Positions 32,121 through 44,731 of a stretch of DNA of 64,000 bases are shown one piece after another (positions within the stretch are counted from its first letter, which is position 1; each line of letters opens with the position of its first letter). The notes under the pieces are model-generated. The model had not been told where the DNA came from. It did no database searches and worked only from the letters and a program-made list of their open reading frames with translations. This DNA comes from Pomphorhynchus laevis (taxonomy: Eukaryota > Acanthocephala > Palaeacanthocephala > Echinorhynchida > Pomphorhynchidae). Location: NCBI GenBank assembly GCA_012934845.2, contig WNNJ02001121.1:248001-312000 (forward strand), in the 5' to 3' direction. Position numbers and translations under genes: made by a program.

Positions 32121-33591
32121 ATTTATTAAACATTACTTAGTATTTACGACACCAAATAATATTCCTGCTATTTTAACGTTGTATTGGCATCACTCATCAA
32201 AGCCAAATTGTTGTTAGTTCCCACTTTCTCAATTTTAAAGCTCGATAAAATCAGTTCAATACGTATTGCGTGCAAGCCATCTTTGATGATTAAGGAAATG
32301 CAGTTATACAAATATAATTAGCATGTAAACACAGGTGTACGCATTAGATGAATAATGTCACAAACTTAAATCATAATGTTTTGAAATCAAAGAATGAAAT
32401 CTCGAAAATAAAAATTCAAAAACTTTTATGTTCTTACTGATTTATAGTTGTACGTTACGGAAGTGGCCGCCTATGTGCACAGATATCATATTGTTAAGGA
32501 TTTAAAGAGAAAAGTAATGAAAATTAGTTGCATCCGTGGGGTTGATAAAATGCAGTAGACAACGCTGGAATTACGTCTAAGAATGCTAAAGCTAAACCAA
32601 TAAAGATTGGGTAACTTAAGAAGTAAAAACAAACAGTAAATCGTTGTTGAGAGGTATATATGCGAAGAGTACGTTTCGCTACAAGTATACAACAATCGAA
32701 GCAATAATATCAATGCGCAACGATACAATGAATATACAAGAATGCACCTAATTTATAGACGGAATGTATTTTTTAACTTAAATGAAGGAGAAAAATGACA
32801 TGAAAATGTTGGCATGGCGTTTTACAAAAAATATCATGCACACAGGGGACGTTGATACCAATTAGGATATGAAAGATGATAAGCGTCCATCCGATTTTAT
32901 TAATTCAAAATACAACTTATTTCATCAAAGTGCATCACCGAGGCCGGCTCTTGTTCTAGATATTTTTCGGCTGTTACTGATATAACGAAGTGTAACACAA
33001 ATAGGCATGACTATCTGCTGGTGCAGACAGTTCATGTCGCTTAAGGAATGTACGTGTTCTACTAATGAGTGGGTGGAAGCTGAACAATACATTCAGTCGA
33101 AATTTTACAATTGTGTCACTAAATTTCTGTTAATTTCGACACTAAAAATAATCCGTTAAACGCATTACTACTTTGAACAATTGAATCTTTTAACTTTAAA
33201 CAATTTACAGATTGGAAGTTATACCATTTCTTATTATTCTCTGATCAAATGTAATTCATTAAAAGAATGAACGAAAATAAGTTGTTTTACTTCTTGGCTA
33301 GTCGCGCCAAAAGGATATGGCGTTTGCCGCATGAACAAAGGAAATTATTGTCATGTGAACAATTGAGAGAAGACTACTGTCATCGTAATTGATCAGTAGT
33401 ATAATGATAGCGAATGACGGTAGCAATAGAAAATCACGTCCCTGAAGTAATTAAAAAACATTCCATCTTTACAAAGATCACTCTGTATCTAGAATAACTT
33501 ATATTTTACGCTGTACCAATGAGAAATCTGAAGAATACAACATTTCTATGAGCAGAGAACTTGTAAAAGATATGTAGGACATATTCAGCAA
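32121..33591. other. 1.5 kb without recognisable gene or repeat family
   Basis: Base composition is less extreme than in the flanks, but reading frames are short. The longest, on the minus strand at 32486-32728, has no domain. I see no splice-site-bounded exon or RNA gene that I could defend. Confidence 0.4.
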
Positions 33592-33940
33592 TGAAGATAA
33601 CTACTTATCTAAAGAAAATGATTTCTTTTTGGTAATACACTTGGGTAAAATTGTCAGATCTACAAGTTGTTAGCGTGATAAGTATACCGGAAAATATTGC
33701 TATTTACAAACAAGTGCTTCTAACTAGAAACAATACGTCGTGAGTTTTAAATTTTTTGATCTGACAATTTTATCCAAGTAACTGGCAAAAAAAGAAATAA
33801 GTTTCGTTGGATAAGTAAAATTATCTTAAACTACATGGGTTAAAATGTCAGATTAAAAAATTAAAACTCACGACGTATTCTGTTTCTAGCTAGAAGTACT
33901 TTACTGTATACACTACACGCTAACAACTTGTAGAAGTATT
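33592..33940. repeat. Compound foldback (inverted) repeat
   Basis: Two interleaved inverted pairs are seen. 33592-33661 pairs with 33755-33829 (GGGTAAAATTGTCAGATC against GATCTGACAATTTTATCC). 33657-33757 pairs with 33840-33938 (CTACAAGTTGTTAGCGTG against CACGCTAACAACTTGTAG, and ACGTCGTGAGTTTTAA against TTAAAACTCACGACGT). No reading frame. It resembles a foldback or MITE-like element with nested duplication. Confidence 0.75.
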
Positions 33941-34099
33941 GTGGCCATTCAGCTTGGCGAAAATTAAAGATTTTAGCCACATTTTGATTTAAAAATAGAT
34001 TCAAAAATACAATCACGTATGATGCTCATCGTATCTCAAGTAGTTATGATAAAATTAAAATTATAGTCCGATTGCAGCTGATTATTTTATTTTCATTTT

Positions 34100-35325
34100 T
34101 CTAATGCTCTATAAAGACAAGGTTATATATAGTGCTGTCATCTCCATCGAACTCTCCTCTGCCTTCGACATTGTTGACTATTCAGTCCTCATTTCTCGCA
34201 TTCGTTATGATTACGGCTTTTCTTCCTCCTCCGTAGCATGGTTTGCCTCATATCTATCTGACCGTTCCTTTCATGTCCGTTCTAATTCATCTCCTCCCTT
34301 CCCATCCCTATTTTTTGCAGGGTTCCACAAGGTTCAGTCCTAGGTCCCCTGCTTTTCTCTCTTCTGCTTGGCGATCTCTCTCCGTTTATCAAATCTTTCT
34401 CCTTTAACGTCATGCAATGCGCCGATGACATCCTCATATATGCTCATGCACCCGCATATCGCATACACGATATAGGCATTTCTGCCTCCAACTGTATTTC
34501 TTCTATCTACGAACGTCTCTCCAATCTCCATCTCGTCCAAAACTCCGACAAGTCCAAAATAATATGGATCCTCCCCCGTAACCAAACAGATCTCCTCCCA
34601 CTGTATCTTTTGCCTCATCGATCATCCCCATAGTCCACAATCTCACTTTCTTAGGCTTTCATTTCGGTGATCACCTCTCCCTTAAACCTTCGTATGTGAC
34701 AATGTCCGCTCGTCTAACTTAGTTCTCCGTTACATCCGCCGTATCCGCCCCCTTATCGACTGCCGTTCTTGTATGCCTCTTCTTTAATCGCTTCTCTTCC
34801 CAAAAATCAATTACAGCATCAGCCTTTTCGCAAATTCTTCAAAATCCATCATCCTACCCATACAACGAAAAATCAACTCCGCCGTTCGAGTGCTCTATCG
34901 TCTCCATCGCGTCGACCACACATCAACATACCTTGTCCAACTCTCCTGGCCCACCATCCACATACGCATCACACTCCGCCTTCTTCTCGTAACTTTTCGT
35001 CACATTGCTGTCGGCTTCCCATCGTTCATCAACCTTCCTTTCTTAGACGACACTCGCCTTACCTCGCTGTCGCTGCGTTTCCGTCATACCCTCTTACTCC
35101 ACGTTCCCAATTACTCCAACAACTACGGTCTCCGATCCTTCCTTATCGCTGCCCCACTCGCCTGGAATTAACTCCCTCTCGACGTCCGCTGTGTTCCCGC
35201 CTTTATCACATTCAAACACCTCCTCCGTTCACGCCTTCTCAACACATGATCTATATTTTTGTTTGTTGTGGTCATGTAAGCGTGCGCTGGCACGCATTTG
35301 TCGCGTTAAAATATATTTTTAAATA
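34100..35325 (+). mobile_element. LINE B 3' copy (RT to tail)
   Basis: Begins at LYKDKVIYSAVISIELSSAF, continues with SSSVAWFASYLSDRSFHVRS, VPQGSVLGPLLFS, a palm motif reading MQCADDILIYAH (Tyr to Cys), and the C-terminal LSWPTIHIRITLRLL block (34.95 kb). It ends with the hairpin and an A/T tail at about 35325. Several frameshifts and a stop near the end. Confidence 0.85.
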
Positions 35326-35924
35326 GAGAACGCATTATAGCTTTTACTCGAATGCAAAATGATTAAAAAGGGATACATTTGGATCTGTCAACAAACATTA
35401 TTTTTGAATAGCAATCATTTATATTTAAAATCATGAGTAATAATCGTTTAAAAATTTTTGTATCAATTACCAAACAACTTTTATATTTTTTGTACAAAAG
35501 TGTCACCGTTTGAATGATATGCTAACTGTTGAAAGGAATACTGCTCTACAATGTCATTGTGCACAATCAAATTGTATTGATGGTGATCAACTGAGCATGG
35601 AAATGGACGAGAAAGTATATAGTCGTCGGAAATATAACCACTGGGACATGTATCTTAAGCGATGGGTATTTGTGCCATCTGCCGATAAACAAAATATGAT
35701 TTTGGTAGGAAGTTGAAAATAACACGACGGATAATAAAAGTGTAAAATTTTTATTTTGGATCAATAATTATTTAAAGCATATGGAAGTGTTGTGAATCGA
35801 AACAAACCTAAAAGGTTTTATTCAGATATCTACAAATAAAGTAATAAAATATAGCAAATCAATACCCAATATTCGCTCATTAATAAAACGGTTAAATTCA
35901 ACAACAATTTCTGGACAAGAACAT
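35326..35924. other. Spacer with one unassigned short reading frame
   Basis: AT-rich. A 68-codon plus-strand frame at 35510-35716 (contains QCHCAQSNCIDGDQLSMEMD) has less biased composition than its surroundings. It matches nothing I recognise and lacks a clear splice context. It could be an exon relic or chance. Confidence 0.3.
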
Positions 35925-38765
35925 AACAAAAAATATACAAGATTTTTTCGTTAAACCACTGGTCCGGGTTTCGGGTCGTCGAGGCAGTTCAAGAATCAAA
36001 CTACTTCACACAACGCAATCCTAGGGGACAGACAAGAGTTCTCTTTCAGATTGCCCAAGGCGATCTTCGGCCAGTTTCGAGATTTGATATCTCCACCGGT
36101 ATCGAGGTCTCTTTCCAGAGAGTCCAGCCTGGAAAACCCCTCAGAGGAAGGCGATCCCTAGACATCCTTCGGACGAGTCCTAGCCACTTCACCTAACTTT
36201 CTTCGATGTGGAGAAGCATCGACTTTACTCTGAGTTAATCCGGATAACCGAATTCCTAACATTATTTCTAAGGCTAAGACCGGGCAAACCACGAAGGAAC
36301 CTCATTTCGGTCACATGTATCCGAGATATGATCCTTTCGGTCATAACCCAAAGCTCATGACCATAGGTTAAGATAAGAACGAAGATTGCATGGTAAACCG
36401 AAAGCTTCGTCCGAAGACTCAACTCCCACTTCACTACGACAGACCTGTACAAAGAACACATTACTGCTGTAGCTGCACAAATCCGCTTCTCAATCTCCTT
36501 GACGTTCCTGCCGTCCTACAAGCACAATACCCCGAGATACTTAAAATCCTCCACATCAGGAAGAACATTTTCCCCAATCATGATTGACATTGGCACCTGA
36601 ATCTGAGACGAACATATAGAGACAGTCTTGAGTACTAACCAACATCCCTTAAGCTTGGCATTCCATCGTAAATCGTTCTAGTGGGCATTGTAAGTCCTCA
36701 GGACAAGAAGCCAGCAAGACAACGTCATCTACAAAAAGCAGAGAGGTATCCTGATGGAACCGAACTGAAGACCGACAACCGTCAGATCAGCCCGTATCGA
36801 AATTTTTTCAGGCAAACAAGGAATAAAAGTGGAGACAAAGAGCAACTCTGACGAAGCCGACCGACTATTGAAAATGATTCAGACTTCCTACCTAGAACAC
36901 GATCACAACTCATATTTTGTTCGTACAGAAAAGTTACAGCTACCCGAAGATAGTGTGGTAATCCATACTCCTTTAGTACCTCCCACAACCTCTCTCATGG
37001 AATCGGTCGTACGCCTTCTCCAAATCAACAAAACACATGTAGACCGGTTGAGCGAACTTCTAAGACCGTTCAAGAATAGTTGAGCGAGTAAAGAGCTGAG
37101 CCGTAGTTCCACGACCTATACGAAATCCGCATTGTTCATCTTGCAACTGTCGCTCAACTATAGGCCGTATGTATATTTAACTCAAGAATCCTAGCAAATA
37201 GCTTGCCAGTTTGGCTAAGAAGAGTGATGGGCCGGTAATTTGAACAAACTATTCGGTCACATTTCTTAAAAATCAGTACCTGCACCCCAGTTCGCCAATC
37301 ACTAGGAACATTGCCCGACTTTATTGCAACATTGAAGATACGTGTTAACCACTTCATGCCAACAACGTCGAGATACTTTAAAGCTTCAGTTCGAATCTCG
37401 TCTACTCTAGAAGACTTGCCATTGCGAAGTTTCTTAACAACAGCAATGACCTCTTCCGTTGGTCCTAAAGCTCTAATTCTATAAGAGAATGTAGATCCAT
37501 CGTATTAAGACTCTTCAAAGCTGACCTATAATCAAGTTCTAAGTGCTCTCTAAACTTATCTCAAGTCGCCTTCTTCGCTTCGGCGACTGCTTGAGTTGAA
37601 GCTATCGTTACCCTTCGGTACTTGTCTACAGTATCCACTGATTTATCTGACAATGTTGCCTTATAAGCCTGCTTATTCTGTTGGACAAAATCTCTAACTG
37701 TTGGTGTCCACCAGGCAGTTCGAGTATTTCCTCCGCGACAAGCCTCTAATGCCTTCGAGCCACAACTTTTAACACTTGCTTTCGCAAGCAAGAATTTGAC
37801 CGTATCCCATTCTTGATCAATGCTCTTCACCTCTTATGGCAACCAAGAGAAGTTCTTCCTGGATGTAGCCAAAAAACGCTATTTGACAGAAACATCTGCT
37901 AGACGCTCCCAGCACGCCCTCATAACATTTAGGTTTACCTGACTTGTCTAGCATCCGATCCGGCCATCGTAGTTTACTAACTACAATGTATTAATCGGTT
38001 GACAGCATAGCTTCTCTCTTCACACGAGTGTCGAGAACATAACGTCGCAGATCAGATGAAACCATTACAAAATCGATCATTGATCTTTGACTGAGAGAAT
38101 CTTGATGCCATGTGGATCTATGTATCTCCCTTTTTTCAAACACTGTGTTAGTTGTGCATAAATTGTTACGCGAACAAAAGTACAATATAATTCAACACCA
38201 CCGCATTTAGATTAGAAAGTCCGTTCCTCCCCAACACTCACTTCCAAGTGCTACTGTGGCTACCAACATGAGCATTGAAGTTACCCAATAGAACGAGTGA
38301 ATCTTTAACAGGAGTACTATCAAGCAGAGCCTGTAGATTTTCCACGAAGGCTGCGTATTCCGAGATAATGTTGTGAGCATACGCATACACAACAGTTATA
38401 CCCTTTCCCACTTTTACTAATAGTCTCAAAGACGCCAGCCTTTCGTTCACTGGGTTAAACCTCTATACCACGAACTACGGACGGGGGTATGTAAGTATTT
38501 TCTACACCCGCATGTCATCGCTTTCTGTTGGTAACTCTCGACTAGTTCACGGTCCAACCTTGATCCTAAAGTTTAGTTCCAGTTCTAGAATAGTGAAGAA
38601 ATGTCACTCTGACTTTTCAAGACCGAAGCAAGTAATATCTTCAGCTAATTCTGGTTCTTTCCTCGCCAGCGAGATGACATTCCACGTTCCTACATGAAGG
38701 CTAGTCCGCTTAGGATGTTGATGCCTCTTTCGCTGTCTCCGGACAACTGTTTGGTCACATGTTCA
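35925..38765 (-). mobile_element. LINE E copy 3 (RTE-like), about 2.84 kb, end to end
   Basis: On the minus strand the APE domain begins at LHVGTWNVISLARKEPELAE (about 38.70 kb), with GITVVYAYAHN, SLVLLGNFNAHVG (38.28 kb), STWHQDSLSQRSMIDFVMVS and YVLDTRVKREA. The linker has CGSKALEACRGGNTRTAWW (37.75 kb). RT follows with SDWRTGVQVLIFKKCDR, CSNYRPITLLSQTGKLF, LWEVLKEYGLPHYLRVAV and catalytic LLFVDDVVLLASCPED (36.75 kb). The thumb has LSVYHAIFVLILTYGHELWV (36.4 kb). Single-ORF RTE architecture. Many frameshifts; dead. Its 5' limit coincides with that of copy 2. Confidence 0.8.
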
Positions 38766-38865
38766 GTTGTTAAATTCGACTTATTTATATACAATATGAT
38801 GACCAGCAAGTACCGTTTTACCTTATCTATTTTAATTTCTGTTAAAAATGATAAAAATTAAATTT

Positions 38866-39619
38866 ATAAACATATTTTTGCATAAGCATTCACTATATTA
38901 TTAATATCACTACATTAACCAATATTGATGATAAAGAAGGTGTATATCTAGATATGAACATTAAATTAACATCAATTAAAACTACTTTTAATTTATATCG
39001 TAAAGATGACATATTTAAATTTACAAGAAACATATTTTTGCATGAGCATTCATGCATACCATATAATATAAAATATAATACATTAAATAATGAAATTTTA
39101 AGAATTGCAACAATTTGTAATGATATTGGCTTTCTTCAAAATCATTTAAATAATTTAATAGATACATATTTTAAACTAGGTTACTATAAAAATAACATCA
39201 AGCAGAAAATAGTTAAATATATAAATCAACACAATAATATAAAGAATAAATTTAAACTCTAAAGTGGCAAATTTTTATGGATGGATAATAAATAATATAC
39301 TTTGCATTAGAATAAGATACTAGATAGTTATACAATATCATTTCAATAGATACATATTTTAAACTAGGTTACTATAAAAATAACATCAAGCAGAAAATAG
39401 TAAAATATATAAATCAACACAATAATATTAAAAATAAATTTAAAATCATTGGCGGAAAATTTTTATGGATGGATAATAAATAATATTCTTTGTGTTAGAA
39501 TAAGATACAAAATAATCAAATTTCATCAGAAGAAATACGTCATTAGCATGTATTTGGCCCCGCTGCTATGTTGGATCAAGGAATAGGGGCCGAAACCTGA
39601 TAGCATAGCAGTTCCTGAT
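38866..39619 (+). mobile_element. Two PLE-N 3' copies in tandem
   Basis: The first (38866-39335) encodes the longest clean C-terminus of the family, MNIKLTSIKTTFNLYRKDDI, FTRNIFLHEHSCIPYNIKYN and ILRIATICNDIGFLQNHLNN, to 39262. The second (39336-39619) starts at DTYFKLGYYKNNIKQ and ends inside the pseudoknot region after AGCATAGCAGTTCCTGAT. Confidence 0.8.
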
Positions 39620-40434
39620 ATTTTGCTAATATCTTTTAGTATCTTCAGAAAATTCACAATTTTCTGAAGATTCTAACAGTTGTTAGCGAAATAGCAAATA
39701 AAATTGTCCTACTTTCTTTGATCCAGCTTTAATATTTCTTCATTAATAATGGATCATTATCAACTATTTACAAATATAACTGCCTTAATTAGATATTTAG
39801 ATTTAGAGGATGCAAATTCGTAAATAAAGGCAAGCTCGGATACAGCATTGTGCGATTCTCTGCGTTTTGGAAAGCGAAAGTTTTGGAAGGTTTGAAATTG
39901 ATCGTATTTATCGAATACGAACTTAATGCCACAGTGATATCAACGTTTCGTGAAATTTCAGCGATTGAAGACGTTATAAATGTAGGGATTGCATTATCCA
40001 TACGTGATGTTAATTCGGCTTCCGGGATGCTTACATATGAGATCTAGTAAAATTAAGGTGACTCGATAAATGAGAAGAGGATGTTGTTTGAATTCAATTG
40101 TCACAATTAGCGATCACGCAGTTGGCAAATGCTTCCTTGTTCTTGGCACATCAACAGCTTGTGCACATCGTATTTGGACCATTACATAAAGTTCTGTATA
40201 TCAATATTAATAATTTTTATTTTTTAATAAACTAGTTTAATATAAAAAATTACAGTAATTGTGATACTTAATAAACAAAATATATATAGGTACAAGACAA
40301 AGCCGCAAATTTCTGTTCAGTCTGTTCACTGTTAATATTAAAAATAAAATGAAGTACACAAAATCATTTTTTGTATACAAATCAACTGATTGATAAAATA
40401 GGTTCAACACTAATTGATGGTTCGAGCTGTCATT
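39620..40434 (-). other. Mostly unassigned; possible LINE RT fragment at 39789-40070
   Basis: The minus-strand stretch INFKPSKTFAFQNAENRTML with YPSLPLFTN resembles the segment after the RT palm in CR1/Jockey-type LINEs (LNPSKT...). It has no catalytic motif, so the call is weak. The rest of the interval holds nothing I can support. Confidence 0.3.
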
Positions 40435-41060
40435 AATCCACTTATTCGCTTAAAGCTTAAAATGTGAATAGCTGGAGGCACAAGCAATTTCCTCAGGTAA
40501 TACATTTCAAATGTTGATTACACGATGAGAGTGTCTCATTATTAGAGGATCTTTACCAGGGGGAAATTTATAGAGGATTAGGCGATGTCCACGACAATTT
40601 GTAGTTCTAAACTTTATAATATTTGTGGAATATCCTTCAAAGGATTTGACAACTGCCCACATTGCCAAGAGATCAAGATACAATCGTCTGTCTCATTAAA
40701 GATAAACCTAACAAGGATAACCTGTCCTCATACGAATACGAAATATGAATGCAAATTCGAGGCCCGCGACGAAGCACTGATTCAAGATCGGTAATTTATT
40801 TTTTAGTAGATGGAAAAACAGCTTGAATGCAATATTAAAGATGTGGACGAACCAAAGAACAATAATGGAGTTTGAAGGCAGGTGTTTTCATTCTCGAGAA
40901 GCAATTTTTGATGCAATACAAGGTTCGAACTGCCTTACAGCGATCAAAATCAGTATCTTAATGTACTTTTAGTGATTTGTGTATTATTACACCCAAATCC
41001 TTTTGTTCCGAAACAATAGTAAGTATCTCTCATCCAATGTAGTAATTCTGATCGATCCCA
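40435..41060 (-). mobile_element. CR1-like LINE F2, C-terminal fragment
   Basis: The minus strand encodes VSEQKDLGVIIHKSLK (41.0 kb), SLVRPHLYCIQ-like sequence, TDLESVLRRGPRICI (40.79 kb) and NVLPEEIACASSYSHFK (40.47 kb). These align with F1 ORF2 (KDLGIIVHRSLK, LDLESILRRGSRLCI, NSLPEEVVAAPS). Several stops. The next 200 bases (41061-41273) are AT-rich with no feature. Confidence 0.75.
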
Positions 41061-41313
41061 ATACAGGTAATATTAATTAGGTAATTATATTACCTTATTA
41101 ATAATTAGGTAAATAAGATTAATTATAATTTTTTATATTAAAAACGTTTAAGAGATAAATAACATACAATCGTCCAGCTTTCAGATCATCCAGACGTTAA
41201 AAATTGTCTTGTTGATATAAAGAATATATACAATAAAATACACAATAATAACATACAAGCTTATTATCATCTCGCTTATTTGCATCTCGTGTTGCACTTG
41301 GTGAGAGCAATCT

Positions 41314-41526
41314 ATGTGTGCAAAATTTTCAAGTAGTGAGTCGACGCATTCGAATCAGTTATCAAGCTTATTTGCATCTCGTGTTGCACTTGGTGAGAGC
41401 AATCTATGTGTGCAAAATTTTCAAGTAGTGAGGCGACGCATTCGAATCAGTTGGTCCCCACAAGATGTATCGCCTCTCATGAATGTGGAGGGTTTTAACA
41501 ATGTCTTACAGCATATAAGTGCCTAG
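41314..41526 (+). pseudogene. LINE F3 ORF1, C-terminal end
   Basis: Encodes VALGESNLCVQNFQVVRRRI then RISWSPQD, corresponding to the last residues of F1 ORF1 (ESGECNLCVRNFRVVKW). This is the end of the RRM-like and CTD part of CR1 ORF1. The upstream tandem duplication repeats the same peptide once. It ends 19 bases before ORF2. Confidence 0.65.
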
Positions 41527-41545
41527 TTGATTTGGGATCTGAAGT

Positions 41546-44394
41546 GTGTCAGATTGTAGAGATGATATTATTACTCGCACTGGTGTGAATAAAAGTCATA
41601 ATATATTTTATTGTAATGTTCGGAGCTTGTTACAGAAAGTCGATGAGCTAAAGTTTAGGATCGAGTATGTTAATCCAATTATAGTTGGTATTACAGAATA
41701 TTGGTTTAATTGTGATGTATCCGATGCTGAGGTATCCATCCCAGGCTATTCTTTGTTCCGTAGTGATCGGATAGGGGGTAGGGGTGGTGGCGTAGCTCTC
41801 TTTATGAGAGACGAAGTTAAGGTGCGCGTTTTGAGTAAGTCGTCTATTGATAGAGTTGAGAGTTTGTGGTGTCAGGTGAAGTTTGATAACAGCTCACCCA
41901 TCATACTGGGTCTTGTGTATCGTGCTCCTAAGGCAATATCTAAGAAACTCATTGAAGAGATAGAGTTGTATACGCGAGGAGATTGTGATACTGTGATAAT
42001 TGGGGATCTGAATATGCCAGATGTTGAATGGACTTCGAATACGGTTCTTCCTACTTGTGATAGTGAATCTTGTGACCTTATGGAGTGTTTTGCTTATTGT
42101 GGTCTTGCTCAATTTGTTGATGTACATACTCGCTTTTCAAGTTGTAGTTCTTCCCTTCTTGATCTTTGCCTATCGACAAACAGTCAATTAATCAGTAGTA
42201 TCCAATATGATTCTCCTGTTGGTTTGTCTGATCACTGTGTAGTTAAAGTTTTGCTAAATATACAAATGAGGGTGTTTCATCATGCTCGGTACAAACGTCA
42301 GATTAATGTTTTTCGGGCGAACTATGATGTTATTACATCAAAGCTGCATAGAGTAAGTTGGCCTGATCCGGCTATTGTCGGAGTTGACGAGGCCTGGGAT
42401 CATTTTCGCGTGACGCTTTATTCTCTAATGGTAAAATTCTCACATTTGAAGTCTAAGACTAGTCGGAAAAGCGCTCGTTGGTTTGATACTGAGCTGGCTA
42501 CTGCGATGAAGGCTCGTGACTTCAGTTTCAAATGCTTTAAGGGTGGGTTTTGTGAATATGGTGTTTATAAGCAGGCGAGAAATTTTTTCAATTCTTTAAA
42601 GCGACATAAGCGCTATTTATTTGAAAATGGTCTAACTCATAGTTGTAGACATGATCCCAAAGCTCTCTTTCTATATGTGAATAGTAGTAGGAACGCTAAT
42701 AAAACAATTGGCCAATATTTTGATAGCGTTATTGAAGACGACCTTGCTGAGATGTTCTCAAGGCATTTTTACTTGTACAAAGAGACTACAAACGAGTATT
42801 CTGAACCTATCCAGAACAGTGAGACGATAAGAGGTGCTAGTGTTTCATATCCTAGTTTAGACATAGCTAATTTGATAACTCCTGAGAAAGTTTTAGCTGA
42901 ACTGCATCGTCTTAAAGAGACAAACTCACAAGGTGCTGATTTGTTGCCTTCGATATATCTTCGTCGAATAGCAGACTCAATATATACACCACTTTGTAAC
43001 ATATTTCGACAATCTATTATTGATACGAATCTTCCAAAAGAGTGGAAACAATCGATCATTCACCCCATCTTCAAAAAGGGTGATAGATCTTCAGTAGACA
43101 ATTATAGACCAGTAAGTATTACTTGCTTATGTTGTAGAATGTTAGAGCGAATTATACATGGTTATATGGTCAAGTTTTATAGTGAGAATAATGTAATGGC
43201 TTCTGAGCGACATGGTTTCCGTAAGGGTTATTCGACAGTTACTAATCTACTCGCAGCCCATCTTGATTGGTAAGCTAATAAAGCCGTATCAATTGCTACT
43301 GACATCATATTCTTCGATTTCTCTAAGGCATTTGACAGAGTAGACCATAGATTCCTCCTAAATAAACAAGAGAAAAGGGGCATTCCATTTTTGCTTGTTA
43401 GATGGATTGAATCGTTTTTAAGCAATCGTAGTTATTGTGTGCATGTAGATAATTTTTACTCTTCTTCGCGGCCATGTAATATAGGGGTGCCTCAAGGTTC
43501 AGTATTGGGTCCATTGTTATTTAGTGTCTACATCAACGATATCCCGGAATTTATTGATTCTCGGATGCTTTTACATGCAGATGATTTGAAAATCTGGCGG
43601 GCAATTCGTTCACCCAATGATATAGTTAAACTGCAACGGGATATCGATGAAGTCAAAAATTGGGCTCTGCTCAATAGGTTGATTGTAAATATATCAAAAT
43701 GCAAACATTTACGTGTTCGCGGCGGAAATGCTCAATCTTTAGTTAATTATAGCTTTCAAAGCAGTGATATAGAACGAGTGAGCAAATATAAGGACTTGGG
43801 AGTGTGGATAAACAGTGATTTGAGTACCGTCACACATACTGAACATGCTTGTTCAAATGCGTTGGGGATAATCGGTCAACTTCGACGCACTTTCATTGCA
43901 CTCAATCAATTTGCCCTACGTCCGCTAATCTTTGCTCATGTGTTGAGCCGTCTTCTATATGCTGCGCCGTGTGTGTATTCCCAAAATTCAAAAGAACATA
44001 TTAGTTCAGAGAGCGTACTTCATAGAGCTACCAAGCTAGCACCGCAACTGAAATTTTTGTCGTACCCTGATCGAGTAAAAGCACTTAGACTTGAGACTGT
44101 CACGTGGACCGCCGGTACATCGATATGAGTATGGTCTGGCAAATTCTTAATGATTTGGATCATCCACTTCGAGATTGTCTTCATTTGCGCTCATCCAATA
44201 TCCTCCGAGGCCATGGTTTAACTCTGCGACGTGAAAGGATAAGAAAATCACGAGCTGTCCAATTTGATCGGCGAGTTGTATCTCTGTGGAATAGGCTTGG
44301 AGAGTCAACAGTGTGCAGTAGCAATATCAACGAATTCAAAAAGAAATTACGGATGAAGGATGCCATATGGAAAGCTGCTTTTCCGTATTTGTGA
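41546..44394 (+). CDS. LINE F3 ORF2: APE endonuclease and RT (one stop, one frameshift)
   Basis: APE motifs: NIFYCNVRSLLQKVDELKF, ITEYWF, GRGGGVALFMRD, VIIGDLNMPDVEW (41.99 kb), SLLDLCLSTN and LSDHCVVKV. RT motifs: WKQSIIHPIFKKGDRSSVDN, YRPVSITCLCCRMLERI, FFDFSKAFDRVDH (43.31 kb), GVPQGSVLGPLLFSVYIND (43.49 kb) and catalytic LLHADDLKIW (43.57 kb). The C-terminus has SRAVQFDRRVVSLWNRLGES, ending at 44394. One in-frame TAA (43271-43273) follows HLDW. A shift near 44105 joins the last 96 codons. The palm tyrosine position is His (HADD). Confidence 0.85.
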
Positions 44395-44731
44395 TACTTT
44401 TATTATATTTCCTTTTTTTCTGCAGTGAACCAGCCAATTAAGCCATGCTTTTATGTGCTGTTGAAACATTAATTATAATAATTATACGCCATCAACGAAG
44501 CCGTACGCCCAGGGAACGTCTCGGGGTGAGCATTTTTTAACTGATCTCGGTTCGACCTATATTACATTACCATATCCACCATTACCGTCGAACTACATTA
44601 TATTCTTCCGTTCCATCACTGCAGCCTTATAAAAACAAAAACCAATCTGTGGTGGACCCTTAGAGGATTTTGAATCTGATTCTATTTCCTTTGTACTAAG
44701 TCGATTATGGCTAGGGATAAGCCAAGTAATA

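Larger units (their letters stand above)
41274..44470 (+). mobile_element. CR1-like LINE F3, 5'-truncated in ORF1
   Basis: It contains the end of ORF1, complete ORF2 and a short 3' UTR. A 92-bp tandem duplication (units at 41274 and 41366) lies at its 5' edge, inside ORF1. It is a different family from F1 but the same clade, judged by RT and C-terminal motifs. Confidence 0.8.

Noticed and set aside
32486-32728. 80-codon hydrophobic minus-strand frame that could be a small membrane protein.
   Set aside because: No recognisable domain, no supporting context, AT-rich leucine/serine codons expected by chance.
39850-40047. 65-codon plus-strand frame resembling a small protein.
   Set aside because: The opposite strand reads more like a LINE RT segment; neither is strong enough for a gene call.
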